Assembly (NCBI GenBank): GCA_023141075.1
Contig: JAGLKL010000059.1
Span: 1-7,740, forward strand
Length of the DNA: 7,740 bases
Source of the DNA: Alphaproteobacteria bacterium
Lineage (GTDB): Bacteria > Pseudomonadota > Alphaproteobacteria > Micavibrionales > Micavibrionaceae
Direction of reading: 5' to 3'
The translations under genes were made by a program, and so were the position numbers. Below are positions 1-6,862 of this stretch, one piece after another. Below the pieces are notes generated by a model. That model searched no databases. It saw nothing but the letters and a program-made list of their open reading frames with translations, and was not told where the DNA came from. The first letter of the stretch is position 1. The number at the start of each line of letters is the position of its first letter.

Positions 1-943
1 AAAAGCCCTAAAAATTGTTTTCATGGGAACTCCGGATTTTTCAAGCCATGTTCTGCAGGCACTCATTAAAAGTTCGCATGAGATATGTGCCGTTTATTCG
101 AGAGCCCCCCGCCCCAAGGGACGTGGTCATAAAGTACAAAAATCCCCGGTACATGAACTGGCCGAAGCACATAATATTCCTGTTTACACCCCAAGAACCC
201 TCAAAAACGAGGAAGAACAAAAGCGCTTTGCCGCACTAAAACCTGATGTCGGCGTAGTCGCCGCTTATGGTTTACTCTTGCCTGAAACTGTTCTGGATGC
301 GCCGTGTTTTGGTTGTCTGAATATCCATGCGTCGCTATTGCCGCGCTGGCGCGGTGCTTCACCAATCCAGCATGCTATATGGAAAGGAGATAAGAAAAGC
401 GGCGTTACCATCATGCAAATGGATAAGGGGATGGATACCGGTGCAATGATACTTAAGGACGAAATAAGTCTGGGCAAAGATATGACGGCTGAAAAACTGC
501 ATGACGAGTTGGCCATCATGGGGGCAAGGCTGATTTTGGATGTGCTTGAGAGTCTGATCTCAGACGGGAACGTACAGCTAACTCCTCAGGACGATGCGTT
601 GGCAACAAACGCGCCACTCCTCAAAAAAGAAGATGGACACATACGATGGGTGCAGACGGCTGATGAAATAGATAGGCAAATACGCGCACTCAATCCTTGG
701 CCGGGAGTCTGGACGAACGTAAAAGAGGGAGTACGGTTTAAAATATTGGAAGCACTATGCTCAAAACAACAATACCCCATTCAGGAAGCGCCGGGAACGA
801 TTTTAAACAAAGGCGGGGAAGTCATGTGTAATGACGACAGTGTGCTCAAAATTACCAAAATCCAACCTGAAGGGAAGAAGGCCATGGATTTTGCTTCAGC
901 GCTTAACGGGAACTATCTGGCCGTAGGAGATATTTTTGAATGA
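1..943 (+). CDS. fmt: Methionyl-tRNA formyltransferase (5' end cut by the window edge)
   Basis: The enzyme transfers a formyl group from 10-formyltetrahydrofolate to initiator Met-tRNA in the cytoplasm. The reading frame is open from base 2 and reads KALKIVF before the Met at base 23. Family members usually begin a few residues before this (M-x-I-V-F-M-G-T-P-x-F), so the Met at 23 is internal and the real start lies off the left edge. Counting from that Met, the FMGTPDF nucleotide-fold start is followed by the catalytic Asn100 and His102 in LNIHAS, the SLLPRWRG loop at 104-111 and the catalytic Asp138 in MDTG. These match E. coli N106, H108 and D144 in spacing. The C-terminal tRNA-binding domain follows from about residue 200, with LNPWPGVW near 213-220. 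The stop overlaps the truA start (ATGA), so the two are probably translated in a coupled way. A def gene would be expected just upstream. Identification is secure. Confidence 0.97.
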   Translation, partial: KALKIVFMGTPDFSSHVLQALIKSSHEICAVYSRAPRPKGRGHKVQKSPVHELAEAHNIPVYTPRTLKNEEEQKRFAALKPDVGVVAAYGLLLPETVLDAPCFGCLNIHASLLPRWRGASPIQHAIWKGDKKSGVTIMQMDKGMDTGAMILKDEISLGKDMTAEKLHDELAIMGARLILDVLESLISDGNVQLTPQDDALATNAPLLKKEDGHIRWVQTADEIDRQIRALNPWPGVWTNVKEGVRFKILEALCSKQQYPIQEAPGTILNKGGEVMCNDDSVLKITKIQPEGKKAMDFASALNGNYLAVGDIFE

Positions 944-1710
944 GCACTACGCGCTATAAAATTACTCTGGAATATAACGGGCAGGGCTATGCCGGATGGC
1001 AGCGTCAGCCAAATGCCTTATCTGTCCAGCAAGTAGTTGAAGAGGCTATTGGTGGCTTTTCAAACCAAGACGTGTCGATTTGCGCTGCGGGACGCACAGA
1101 TGCAGGGGTTCATGCACGAGGGCAGGTTTTTCATGTCGATTTAGAACCTTTCTCAAAGCCGATGGATGAATTTGCCGTTCTCAAAGCCATCAACGCGTAT
1201 TTGCGTCGCCATCCGGTTGCGATCATAGACGTACAAACTATCGATGAAGAATTCCATGCCCGTTTTAGTGCAACCAACAAACTTTATGCGTATAGGGTCA
1301 TAAATCGCCCTGGAGACCCGGCCATTGAGAGTGGGTCTTGCTGTCATATCGGTAAAACTCTAAACATTGAGGCCATGCGCGAAGGGGCAAAGCACCTTTT
1401 AGGACACCACAATTTTTCAACCTTCCGCGCTTCCGAATGTCAGGCCAAATCCCCTATGCGTACGCTCGACCGTCTTGATATCACCGAACATCCCTATGAC
1501 ACGTGTGGTGGAAAGGAAATCATTATTGAGGCTGAGGCTCGGTCATTCTTGCATCATCAGATACGTAATATAGTCGGCACATTGTCTCTTGTCGGGCATG
1601 AAAAATGGCATCCGAAAGATGTCAAAACAGCGCTTGAAGCCAAAAACAGAAGCGCAGGCGGACCAACCGCCCCTGCAGAGGGTTTATGTCTCGTACGCGT
1701 GGATTATTAG
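940..1710 (+). CDS. truA: tRNA pseudouridine(38-40) synthase TruA
   Basis: TruA isomerises uridines 38, 39 and 40 in the anticodon arm of many tRNAs to pseudouridine. The 256-residue protein has the family's usual length. The catalytic Asp54 lies in the signature AAGRTDAGVHA (49-59). Other conserved pieces are YNGQGYAGWQRQ (12-23), the KLYAYR strand (114-119), FRASECQAKSP (162-172), FLHHQIRNIVG (193-203) and the C-terminal GGPTAPAEGL stretch (240-249). The ATG at 940 shares ATGA with the fmt stop. AGGAG at 925-929 lies 10 bases upstream as a plausible ribosome-binding site. This gene ends the fmt operon: no gene follows for 195 bases, although I see no hairpin terminator after it. Identification is secure. 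Confidence 0.97.
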   Translation: MSTTRYKITLEYNGQGYAGWQRQPNALSVQQVVEEAIGGFSNQDVSICAAGRTDAGVHARGQVFHVDLEPFSKPMDEFAVLKAINAYLRRHPVAIIDVQTIDEEFHARFSATNKLYAYRVINRPGDPAIESGSCCHIGKTLNIEAMREGAKHLLGHHNFSTFRASECQAKSPMRTLDRLDITEHPYDTCGGKEIIIEAEARSFLHHQIRNIVGTLSLVGHEKWHPKDVKTALEAKNRSAGGPTAPAEGLCLVRVDY

Positions 1711-1781
1711 TGTTTGGAACAAAAGAATCGCACGTGGCTCGTATAAACTATGACAAAGATGTGATGTAATTATGTAAAAAT

Positions 1782-1810
1782 TTGCCATATTTGTTACAAA
1801 GGCGTATATT
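1782..1810 (+). promoter_or_regulatory. Candidate sigma-70 promoter for the PRC-barrel gene
   Basis: TTGCCA (1782-1787) and TATATT (1805-1810) each match five of six bases of the -35 and -10 consensus and are separated by exactly 17 bases. Transcription would start near 1817, leaving a leader of about 100 bases before the PRC-barrel gene. The promoter sits in the AT-rich 195-base gap after truA, where a new transcription unit is expected. This is called by motif match only. Confidence 0.5.
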
Positions 1811-1917
1811 GTTGCTCAATAATAATAAGGTAAACAAACTCATACAGTGGCATTTTTCGGTTGTGTTTAACTGCGCTCCTGTTATGAAGTTAATACGAAC
1901 TAATAATGGGGTATAAT

Positions 1918-2673
1918 ATGAAGGTGGTTTTATTATTTTGTGGAGCGCTCATCCTGTCTTTCAGCCTATCGTTTGCGCCTGATTTGGCTAGGGCAACTGC
2001 TGGGGAAAGTACCGGGGAAAGTAAAAGCGCAGATGAGGCCGTCGAGGCTATGGAATTCCAAAACACGATTGCCGATTGTAATCGCATAAAACCCCTGCAA
2101 AACCCACGTTATGAACGCTCTTCAAAAATCCTAGAACGCCGGATTATAGACAGCAAAAGCAAAGTTATTGGAAGCGTCAAAGATATATTATTCAGCAGAA
2201 AAAACGGTCATGTAAGATCTTTATATGTAGATTTGGATCGCTTAGATCTGAGGCAGTCTATTTACCTTAATTACAATACTTTGAATATCGAAAGCGTTAG
2301 TACAGGATACCAGGTTGGCTTTAACAGCGATGAAATGAAAATACTTTATCCGGCGTTGCTTTCAGGTATAGAAACGGTCTCTGGAGATACAAATGATAGT
2401 CCAAACAGTGTCATCAGTCTTGAAAAAGTGCTGGGAAGCGAGGTTATCTCCAGTAGCGGGCTTATTTTAGGTAATCTTGAAGATATATTGTTTGATAGTA
2501 ACGGCAAATACGTACGCAGTGTATATCTCAACATTAATTACCAGACAATTCATGATAAAGGCGTCGCTATTCCCCTTTCAATTCTGGCCTTTGAAGAGAA
2601 ATCTGGAGAAACTAAGGTCTTAATTGACGAAGCTTATGTTAAGCCGATTTTGGAGATGGCCAAAGAAAGCTAA
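1918..2673 (+). CDS. Exported protein with two PRC-barrel domains
   Basis: From the ATG at 1918 the product has 251 residues. It opens with Met-Lys and a hydrophobic stretch (about 3-20), then ARA/ATA sites near residues 24-28 that fit signal-peptidase I cleavage, so it is probably periplasmic. No lipobox is seen. Two related PRC-barrel-like units follow. The first is at about 68-135 (SKVIGSVKDILF ... VRSLYVDLD) and the second at about 157-240 (GLILGNLEDILF ... VRSVYLNIN). The shared I/L-G-x-x-x-D-I-L-F and V-R-S-x-Y pieces show an internal duplication. PRC barrels occur in the photosynthetic reaction-centre H subunit, in RimM and in many uncharacterised alphaproteobacterial proteins, so the fold does not give a function. 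An ATG at 1906 in the same frame is possible, but 1918 gives a cleaner signal peptide and has GGGG at 1908-1911 six bases upstream. It ends 26 bases from the convergent dapE. The PRC assignment is by pattern; the role is unknown. Confidence 0.8.
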   Translation: MKVVLLFCGALILSFSLSFAPDLARATAGESTGESKSADEAVEAMEFQNTIADCNRIKPLQNPRYERSSKILERRIIDSKSKVIGSVKDILFSRKNGHVRSLYVDLDRLDLRQSIYLNYNTLNIESVSTGYQVGFNSDEMKILYPALLSGIETVSGDTNDSPNSVISLEKVLGSEVISSSGLILGNLEDILFDSNGKYVRSVYLNINYQTIHDKGVAIPLSILAFEEKSGETKVLIDEAYVKPILEMAKES

Positions 2674-2699
2674 AAGACAAATCCCGAATAATCAAACAG

Positions 2700-3854
2700 T
2701 TAAAAAACATCCGGCGCTGTATTATCAGTTATCTCGATAATGTGCGTAAAGATTTTCACCAGCTTTCTAAGGTCCTCAACACGTGCATTTTCATTGATTT
2801 GGTGAATGGTTTTATTGACGCCGCCAAACTCCACGACCGGACAATAAGACGATATAAAACGCGCATCTGATGTTCCACCCCCTGTCGTAAATTCCGGCGT
2901 ATGCCCCGTTACACTATGCACGGCTTTTTGCACAATATTAGACCATATTCCCGGCTGGGTTATGAAGACTTTACCACTGAGGGTCGTTTGCAAATCATAT
3001 GCACAGTCTGTAGCATCCAGAATCTTCTGAAGCGTCTCACTTAAACTGGCGCGATTCCAATGGTCATTAAAACGCACATTAAACATGGCCTGCCCGCTTT
3101 CAGGAATGACATTCACGGCTTTGTTATCTGTGTTGAGCGATGTAACCTCCAGATTTGTAGGCGGGAATTGCTCTGAGCCTTCATCAAAAACATATGCATT
3201 AAGGGCATCTAACATTTTTATAAGTCGCGGCAAGGGATTGTCAGCTAAATGTTGGTAAGCGACATGGCCTTGTGTGCCTGTGACGGAGAGAACCCCGTCA
3301 AGAGAACCTCGGCGGCCAATCTTGACTTCCTGTCCCAGATGATCTGGATTAGAGGGTTCTCCCACCAGACAAACATCAGGAATATGGTTATTTTGTTTCA
3401 TCCATTCCAATACTTTGATAGTGCCGTTAACAGACGGTCCTTCTTCGTCTCCCGTAATGAGAAAACTAATCGAGCCCTTCAACTCGCTACTCTCCAGATA
3501 TTCGCTGGCAGCGACAAGAAACGCTGCAACCGAGCCTTTCATATCACTAGCACCGCGCCCATATAGGACGCCATCTTCGATATGGGCATCAAACGGCTTG
3601 TAGCGCCATTGATTAACGGGGCCCGGCGGGACAACATCCGTGTGTCCGGCAAAACAAAAATGCGGTGCACTATTGCCGATGCGGGCAAATAAGTTGGGGA
3701 CGGCTTCATCGCCTTCGCCAAAAGGAAGGTGATGGCATTCAAACCCCAAAGCGCCCAGCTTTTCAGCAAGAAAGATCTGTGCCCCTTCATCTTTTGGAGT
3801 TACAGACGGACAGGAGATTAGTTTTTGTGCGACTTCAATAACGTCGTAAGGCAT
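2700..3854 (-). CDS. dapE: Succinyl-diaminopimelate desuccinylase
   Basis: DapE hydrolyses N-succinyl-LL-2,6-diaminopimelate to LL-diaminopimelate and succinate, a zinc-dependent step in lysine and peptidoglycan precursor synthesis. The protein has 384 residues, close to the usual 375-380. The M20 metallopeptidase ligands are all present: His71 in GHTDVVPPG, Asp104 in GASDMKG, Glu138 in GDEEGP, Glu166 in VGEPS and His351 in KTIHQIN. Glu137 is the general base and Asp73 supports the first His. The GGGTSDARF stretch (325-333) is typical. A dimerisation (lid) domain lies at about 178-290 between the two catalytic halves. The N-terminus MPYDVIEVAQKLISCPSVTP fits the family start. The ribosome-binding site is weak. 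dapD lies upstream on the same strand and catalyses an earlier step. The gene converges on the PRC-barrel gene with only 26 bases between stops and no visible hairpin. Identification is secure. Confidence 0.97.
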   Translation of the reverse strand: MPYDVIEVAQKLISCPSVTPKDEGAQIFLAEKLGALGFECHHLPFGEGDEAVPNLFARIGNSAPHFCFAGHTDVVPPGPVNQWRYKPFDAHIEDGVLYGRGASDMKGSVAAFLVAASEYLESSELKGSISFLITGDEEGPSVNGTIKVLEWMKQNNHIPDVCLVGEPSNPDHLGQEVKIGRRGSLDGVLSVTGTQGHVAYQHLADNPLPRLIKMLDALNAYVFDEGSEQFPPTNLEVTSLNTDNKAVNVIPESGQAMFNVRFNDHWNRASLSETLQKILDATDCAYDLQTTLSGKVFITQPGIWSNIVQKAVHSVTGHTPEFTTGGGTSDARFISSYCPVVEFGGVNKTIHQINENARVEDLRKLVKIFTHIIEITDNTAPDVF

Positions 3855-4013
3855 ATTTATAATTCCGGGTTAAGGGATGGACGATAGTTATTTGTAATAA
3901 ATAAGAAATCACCGCGAAGAGCAAGCGATTATTATTCGATTTCACAATTTTTTGCTTCCACCCACCCACAAACAATATGTAAATTCTTGTTGTTCAGAGC
4001 ATGGGTGTGTGTA

Positions 4014-4865
4014 TTAATCCCGCAACAGTTCATTAACGCTGGTTTTGCTCCGCGTACGTTCATCAACACGCTTAACGATTACAGCACAAGCTAGACTTGG
4101 TGCAGGTGATCCATCGGGCAGGGTTTTATCCGAAGGAAGCGTTCCCGGAATAACAACCGAATAGGCCGGTACACGACTATGAAATATTTCTCCTGTTTTC
4201 CGGTCTATAATTTTTGTAGACGCGCCCAGAAAGACGCCCATAGAAATTACAGAACCTTTTTCAACGACCACGCCTTCTGCAACTTCAGAACGTGCCCCGA
4301 TAAAAACATTATCCTCAATAATAACCGGTTCGGCTTGAAGGGGCTCTAGAACACCGCCTATGCCCACACCGCCGGATATATGACAGTTTGCACCTACTTG
4401 CGCGCATGAGCCGACTGTTGACCAAGTATCAATCATAGTTCCTTTACCTACACGCGAACCGATATTCAAAAAACACGGCATCAAGACGGCTCCTTGTGAG
4501 ATATAAGCGCTATGACGCGCAATAACACCGGGAACGACCCGGAAACTCGCCTTTTCAAAATCAGATTTACCCCATCCTTCAAATTTGTTTCTGACTTTGT
4601 CATACCAGACGGATCCTCCTGGCCCTCCCGTAATCGGTTGCATCGGGTTTAGACGGAATGACAAAAGCACGGCCTTTTTGACCCATTGGTGAACTTCCCA
4701 GCCGTTTTTAGACGGACTGGCTACGCGCAAAGTTCCGCGATCAAGCAAATTCAATGTCTCATCAACGGCCTCGCGGATTTCTCCTCCTGTAATAGTATCA
4801 ATCGTCTCACGCACACTCCAGGCTGCGTTAATTGTCTCTTCCAGTTGTGTAAGCTTGTCAGTCAT
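4014..4865 (-). CDS. dapD: 2,3,4,5-Tetrahydropyridine-2,6-dicarboxylate N-succinyltransferase
   Basis: DapD transfers succinyl from succinyl-CoA to tetrahydrodipicolinate, committing it to the succinylase branch that makes meso-diaminopimelate and lysine. The 283-residue length is close to E. coli DapD (274). A helical N-terminal domain (1-about 105) contains LDRGTLRVA (41-49) and the QWVKKAVLLSFRL motif (60-72). A left-handed beta-helix follows, made of hexapeptide repeats (about 110-240). Key acidic residues are visible as Asp146 in GTMIDTWSTVGSCAQ and Glu194 in IGARSEVAEG, matching the positions of E. coli D141 and E189. The enzyme is a trimer in its family. The start ATG has AAGG about eight bases upstream on its strand. 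The intervening aminotransferase step (DapC/ArgD) is not encoded here; DapE downstream takes the later step. Identification is secure. Confidence 0.97.
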   Translation of the reverse strand: MTDKLTQLEETINAAWSVRETIDTITGGEIREAVDETLNLLDRGTLRVASPSKNGWEVHQWVKKAVLLSFRLNPMQPITGGPGGSVWYDKVRNKFEGWGKSDFEKASFRVVPGVIARHSAYISQGAVLMPCFLNIGSRVGKGTMIDTWSTVGSCAQVGANCHISGGVGIGGVLEPLQAEPVIIEDNVFIGARSEVAEGVVVEKGSVISMGVFLGASTKIIDRKTGEIFHSRVPAYSVVIPGTLPSDKTLPDGSPAPSLACAVIVKRVDERTRSKTSVNELLRD

Positions 4866-4922
4866 AATTTTGCCTTGTCTCTTTTTCGTTATCGGGTAGC
4901 ATGCTTCTGATAATTACAGCAT

Positions 4923-4951
4923 AGATAAAAGCCAAACTGTCTGTAAGTCAA
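4923..4951 (-). promoter_or_regulatory. Weak candidate promoter for dapD
   Basis: Reading the minus strand, TTGACT (4946-4951) matches the -35 consensus at five of six bases. It is followed after 17 bases by TTATCT (4923-4928), which is a poor -10. The position, in the 106-base divergent gap about 60 bases upstream of the dapD start, is right for a promoter, but the -10 is weak. The supporting signal is mainly the good -35 and its location. Confidence 0.3.
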
Positions 4952-4971
4952 CAAAAACCTGGGAATAAGGG

Positions 4972-5970
4972 ATGTTGCAAAAAACGTGTAAACAGAATGC
5001 TGCGAATGGAAATGCACAGGTGTTTTTGCAATGGAATGCATTGGAATCCGCGGGATGGCGCGAACGTATAAATAAAATACGGTGTCTGAATCTGTTGCAG
5101 TCTGAAGAATATTTATATGCGGTGTCGCGATTAAATCAGCAACGCATATCCCGCAGCTTGATTATGGTAGACGGTGAAGAAGCAGGTATTTGTAGTGTTC
5201 TAGAGGCTGGGCTTTTTAAAAACGCACTCCACGGAATAATTCTCGATCGCGGCCCTTTATGGTTTGAAAGCTTCGGCAAACCGGCGCATTTTGAAGGATT
5301 TGTACGCGAACTTGCGCAAAAATATCCTAGGCGCTTTGGTCGGCGCGTTCGTTTCATCCCTGAATATGAAGATATTCAGGCGACACGGCAAATAATGCGA
5401 ACCGGCGGCTTTAGGCAAGGTGGCAGTGAAGGTTATGAAACAATATGGCTGGATTTACGTCTTTCCAAAGAAATATTGCGCAAAAACCTAAACCCGAAAT
5501 GGCGCAACAAACTCAATCAGAGCAGGCGTAATCCCCTGAAACTTATCTGGAGTGATGCCGGTACAAACACCACGCATTTCAAATGGCTTATGGCGCAATA
5601 TATACGCGATAAGGTAATGCGCAAATATGATGGCCCTTCCTATAAGACCATGAAAGCGCTGGGGGACTCATTCTCCCGTGGGAAAAACATGCTGATTGGT
5701 TGTGCGTTGTTGGACAAGCAGCCAATTGCAGGTATATTACTTCTCATCCACGGTTCCACCGCGACCTATCAGATCGGCTATACATCTGAATCCGGGCGGG
5801 AAAACCGGGCGCATTACGCGTTATTGTGGGCAGCACTTTCTAAGCTGAAAGAGCAGAACATCGATAATTTTGATCTTGGAGGGGTCAACGCCAAAGGAGC
5901 AAAAGGTGTCAGAACGTTTAAAAAGGGAATGGGTGGAACCATTGAAAAAACACTTGGTTTATATCACTGA
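4972..5970 (+). CDS. FemAB/GNAT-fold acyltransferase-like protein
   Basis: The 332-residue product looks like a FemAB-type or Acetyltransf_6 protein, built from two GNAT-like halves (about 20-155 and 160-325). The second half carries the recognisable features: LNPKWRNKLNQSRR (173-186), the IAGILLLIHGSTATYQIGY strand pair (252-270) and a C-terminal DLGGVNAKGAKGV with FKKGMGG (301-322). In FemA/FemB/FemX proteins this fold uses aminoacyl-tRNA to add amino acids to the lipid II stem peptide; other members acylate different substrates, so the substrate here is unknown. No signal peptide or membrane segment is seen, which fits a cytoplasmic enzyme. GGGA at 4961-4964 is a plausible ribosome-binding site for the ATG at 4972. 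The gene is divergent from dapD and overlaps the DUF3108 gene by 65 bases. Family assignment is by pattern; the peptidoglycan role is inference from fold and neighbours. Confidence 0.82.
   Translation: MLQKTCKQNAANGNAQVFLQWNALESAGWRERINKIRCLNLLQSEEYLYAVSRLNQQRISRSLIMVDGEEAGICSVLEAGLFKNALHGIILDRGPLWFESFGKPAHFEGFVRELAQKYPRRFGRRVRFIPEYEDIQATRQIMRTGGFRQGGSEGYETIWLDLRLSKEILRKNLNPKWRNKLNQSRRNPLKLIWSDAGTNTTHFKWLMAQYIRDKVMRKYDGPSYKTMKALGDSFSRGKNMLIGCALLDKQPIAGILLLIHGSTATYQIGYTSESGRENRAHYALLWAALSKLKEQNIDNFDLGGVNAKGAKGVRTFKKGMGGTIEKTLGLYH
5893..5899 (+). promoter_or_regulatory. Ribosome-binding site deciding the DUF3108 start
   Basis: AAAGGAG here is a near-perfect Shine-Dalgarno sequence, six bases before a GTG at 5906. 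It lies inside the coding region of the upstream acyltransferase gene, in another frame. It favours the GTG at 5906 over the in-frame ATG at 5870, which has no such site. Confidence 0.65.
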
Positions 5971-6832
5971 TAAAGCAAAGCATTTTGCACTGATCGCTGC
6001 TTTGGTCGCAGTAATGGCTGGAGCGCCTTCTTCTGTGGTTTTGTCTGCGAATGATTACGATTATCAGGAAGTAGAATACAATGTCTACGCCGGAGGCATT
6101 CACGTTGTGCACGGTAACATGATTATGGATTTCACGCAAAAAGGGCGCTATGCCATGGGATTTGGTGCCAAGACGAGGGGCTTTCTAGGCTCGTTTGTAC
6201 CTTGGTCGGGAACCTTTGAAACACGCGGCTGGTCTTTGCCGGGCTCGGAACGCATCCGCCTTCCCGAAAAGCATGTCTCAAAAGCCATATGGCGCGGCGA
6301 GGAAGAAACCAAAACTTATAATTATGACAGGGAAAAGAATTTTATCGATCTCACCACGCTTTACACGGGCAAAAAGCCCAAAAAAGAAAAGACAGACGAA
6401 AAGTTGACCAAAGGAACAACGGATGTTATCAGCGCGACACTGATGGTCATGGAACGCGTCTCCGATGGAGGAGCTTGTGAGGGAACGGAGGAAGTATTCG
6501 ATGGCAAGCGCCGCTTTAAACTGATCTTTCATCATAAGGGCTATGTTATGCTTGAAAAAACGCGCTATAACGCTTATGAAGGGCCTGCCGTGGAATGCGT
6601 TGTAGAAGTTGAGCCTATGGGCGGTGCTTGGTACAAAAAACCGCGCGGCTGGCTTTCCATACAAGAACAGGGACGTTCGCTGGGCACAATGCCCACAGTA
6701 TGGATGGCACAGGTAACAAAAAACGCGGTTGTGGTACCTGTGCGCGTACGGGTAAAAACGGCTTACGGCACTTTGTTTATGCATATGACAAAGTATAAAA
6801 GCGGTGATACGCTTTTAAGCATTAAAGAATAA
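5906..6832 (+). CDS. Exported DUF3108 family protein
   Basis: Function is unknown; DUF3108 proteins are widespread in proteobacteria and usually exported. From the GTG at 5906 the product has 308 residues. A long basic leader (1-26) precedes a hydrophobic segment (about 27-45), with a possible signal-peptidase site after VLSA near residue 48. DUF3108 features follow: YNVYAGGIHV (58-67), GFLGSFVPWSGTFETRGW (92-109), TTDVISATLMV (161-171), a GGACEGTEEVFDGKRRF stretch (178-194), AVECVVEVEPMGG (228-240) and the end strands VPVRVRVKTAYGTL (267-280). The spacer at about 139-160 is rich in Lys and Glu. In-frame GTG 5933 or TTG 5942 would give a shorter, more typical leader, so the start is not certain. 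The start sits 65 bases inside the acyltransferase gene, suggesting translational coupling, and glmU follows after 30 bases. Confidence 0.82.
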   Translation: MSERLKREWVEPLKKHLVYITDKAKHFALIAALVAVMAGAPSSVVLSANDYDYQEVEYNVYAGGIHVVHGNMIMDFTQKGRYAMGFGAKTRGFLGSFVPWSGTFETRGWSLPGSERIRLPEKHVSKAIWRGEEETKTYNYDREKNFIDLTTLYTGKKPKKEKTDEKLTKGTTDVISATLMVMERVSDGGACEGTEEVFDGKRRFKLIFHHKGYVMLEKTRYNAYEGPAVECVVEVEPMGGAWYKKPRGWLSIQEQGRSLGTMPTVWMAQVTKNAVVVPVRVRVKTAYGTLFMHMTKYKSGDTLLSIKE

Positions 6833-6862
6833 AAACAAATAATTAAAGGGAATACAAAAAAC

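Noticed and set aside
23..25. ATG at 23 as the start of fmt
   Set aside because: The frame is open upstream and the preceding residues KIVF belong to the conserved first strand of the family, so this Met is internal.
3963..4007. Imperfect inverted repeat just after the dapD stop: CACCCA with CAAACAA pairing to TTGTTG and TGGGTG
   Set aside because: The arms are separated by a bulge and a nine-base internal loop, are not GC-rich throughout, and no T-run follows on either strand. It does not fit a Rho-independent terminator.
3855..4013. Possible separate promoter for dapE in the 159-base gap after dapD
   Set aside because: The minus strand is AT-rich and has weak -35-like sequences such as TTGCTC, but no -10 box at proper spacing. 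dapE may equally be transcribed from dapD.
5870..5905. ATG at 5870 as start of the DUF3108 protein
   Set aside because: It gives a 12-residue longer leader, has no convincing ribosome-binding site and would deepen the overlap to 101 bases. GTG 5906 has AAAGGAG at ideal spacing.
6278..6784. Long open frame on the minus strand opposite the DUF3108 gene
   Set aside because: The 168-codon frame has an unusual Cys/His/Phe-rich composition, no recognisable domain and lies wholly inside a well-supported gene on the other strand, so it looks like a by-product of that gene's codons.
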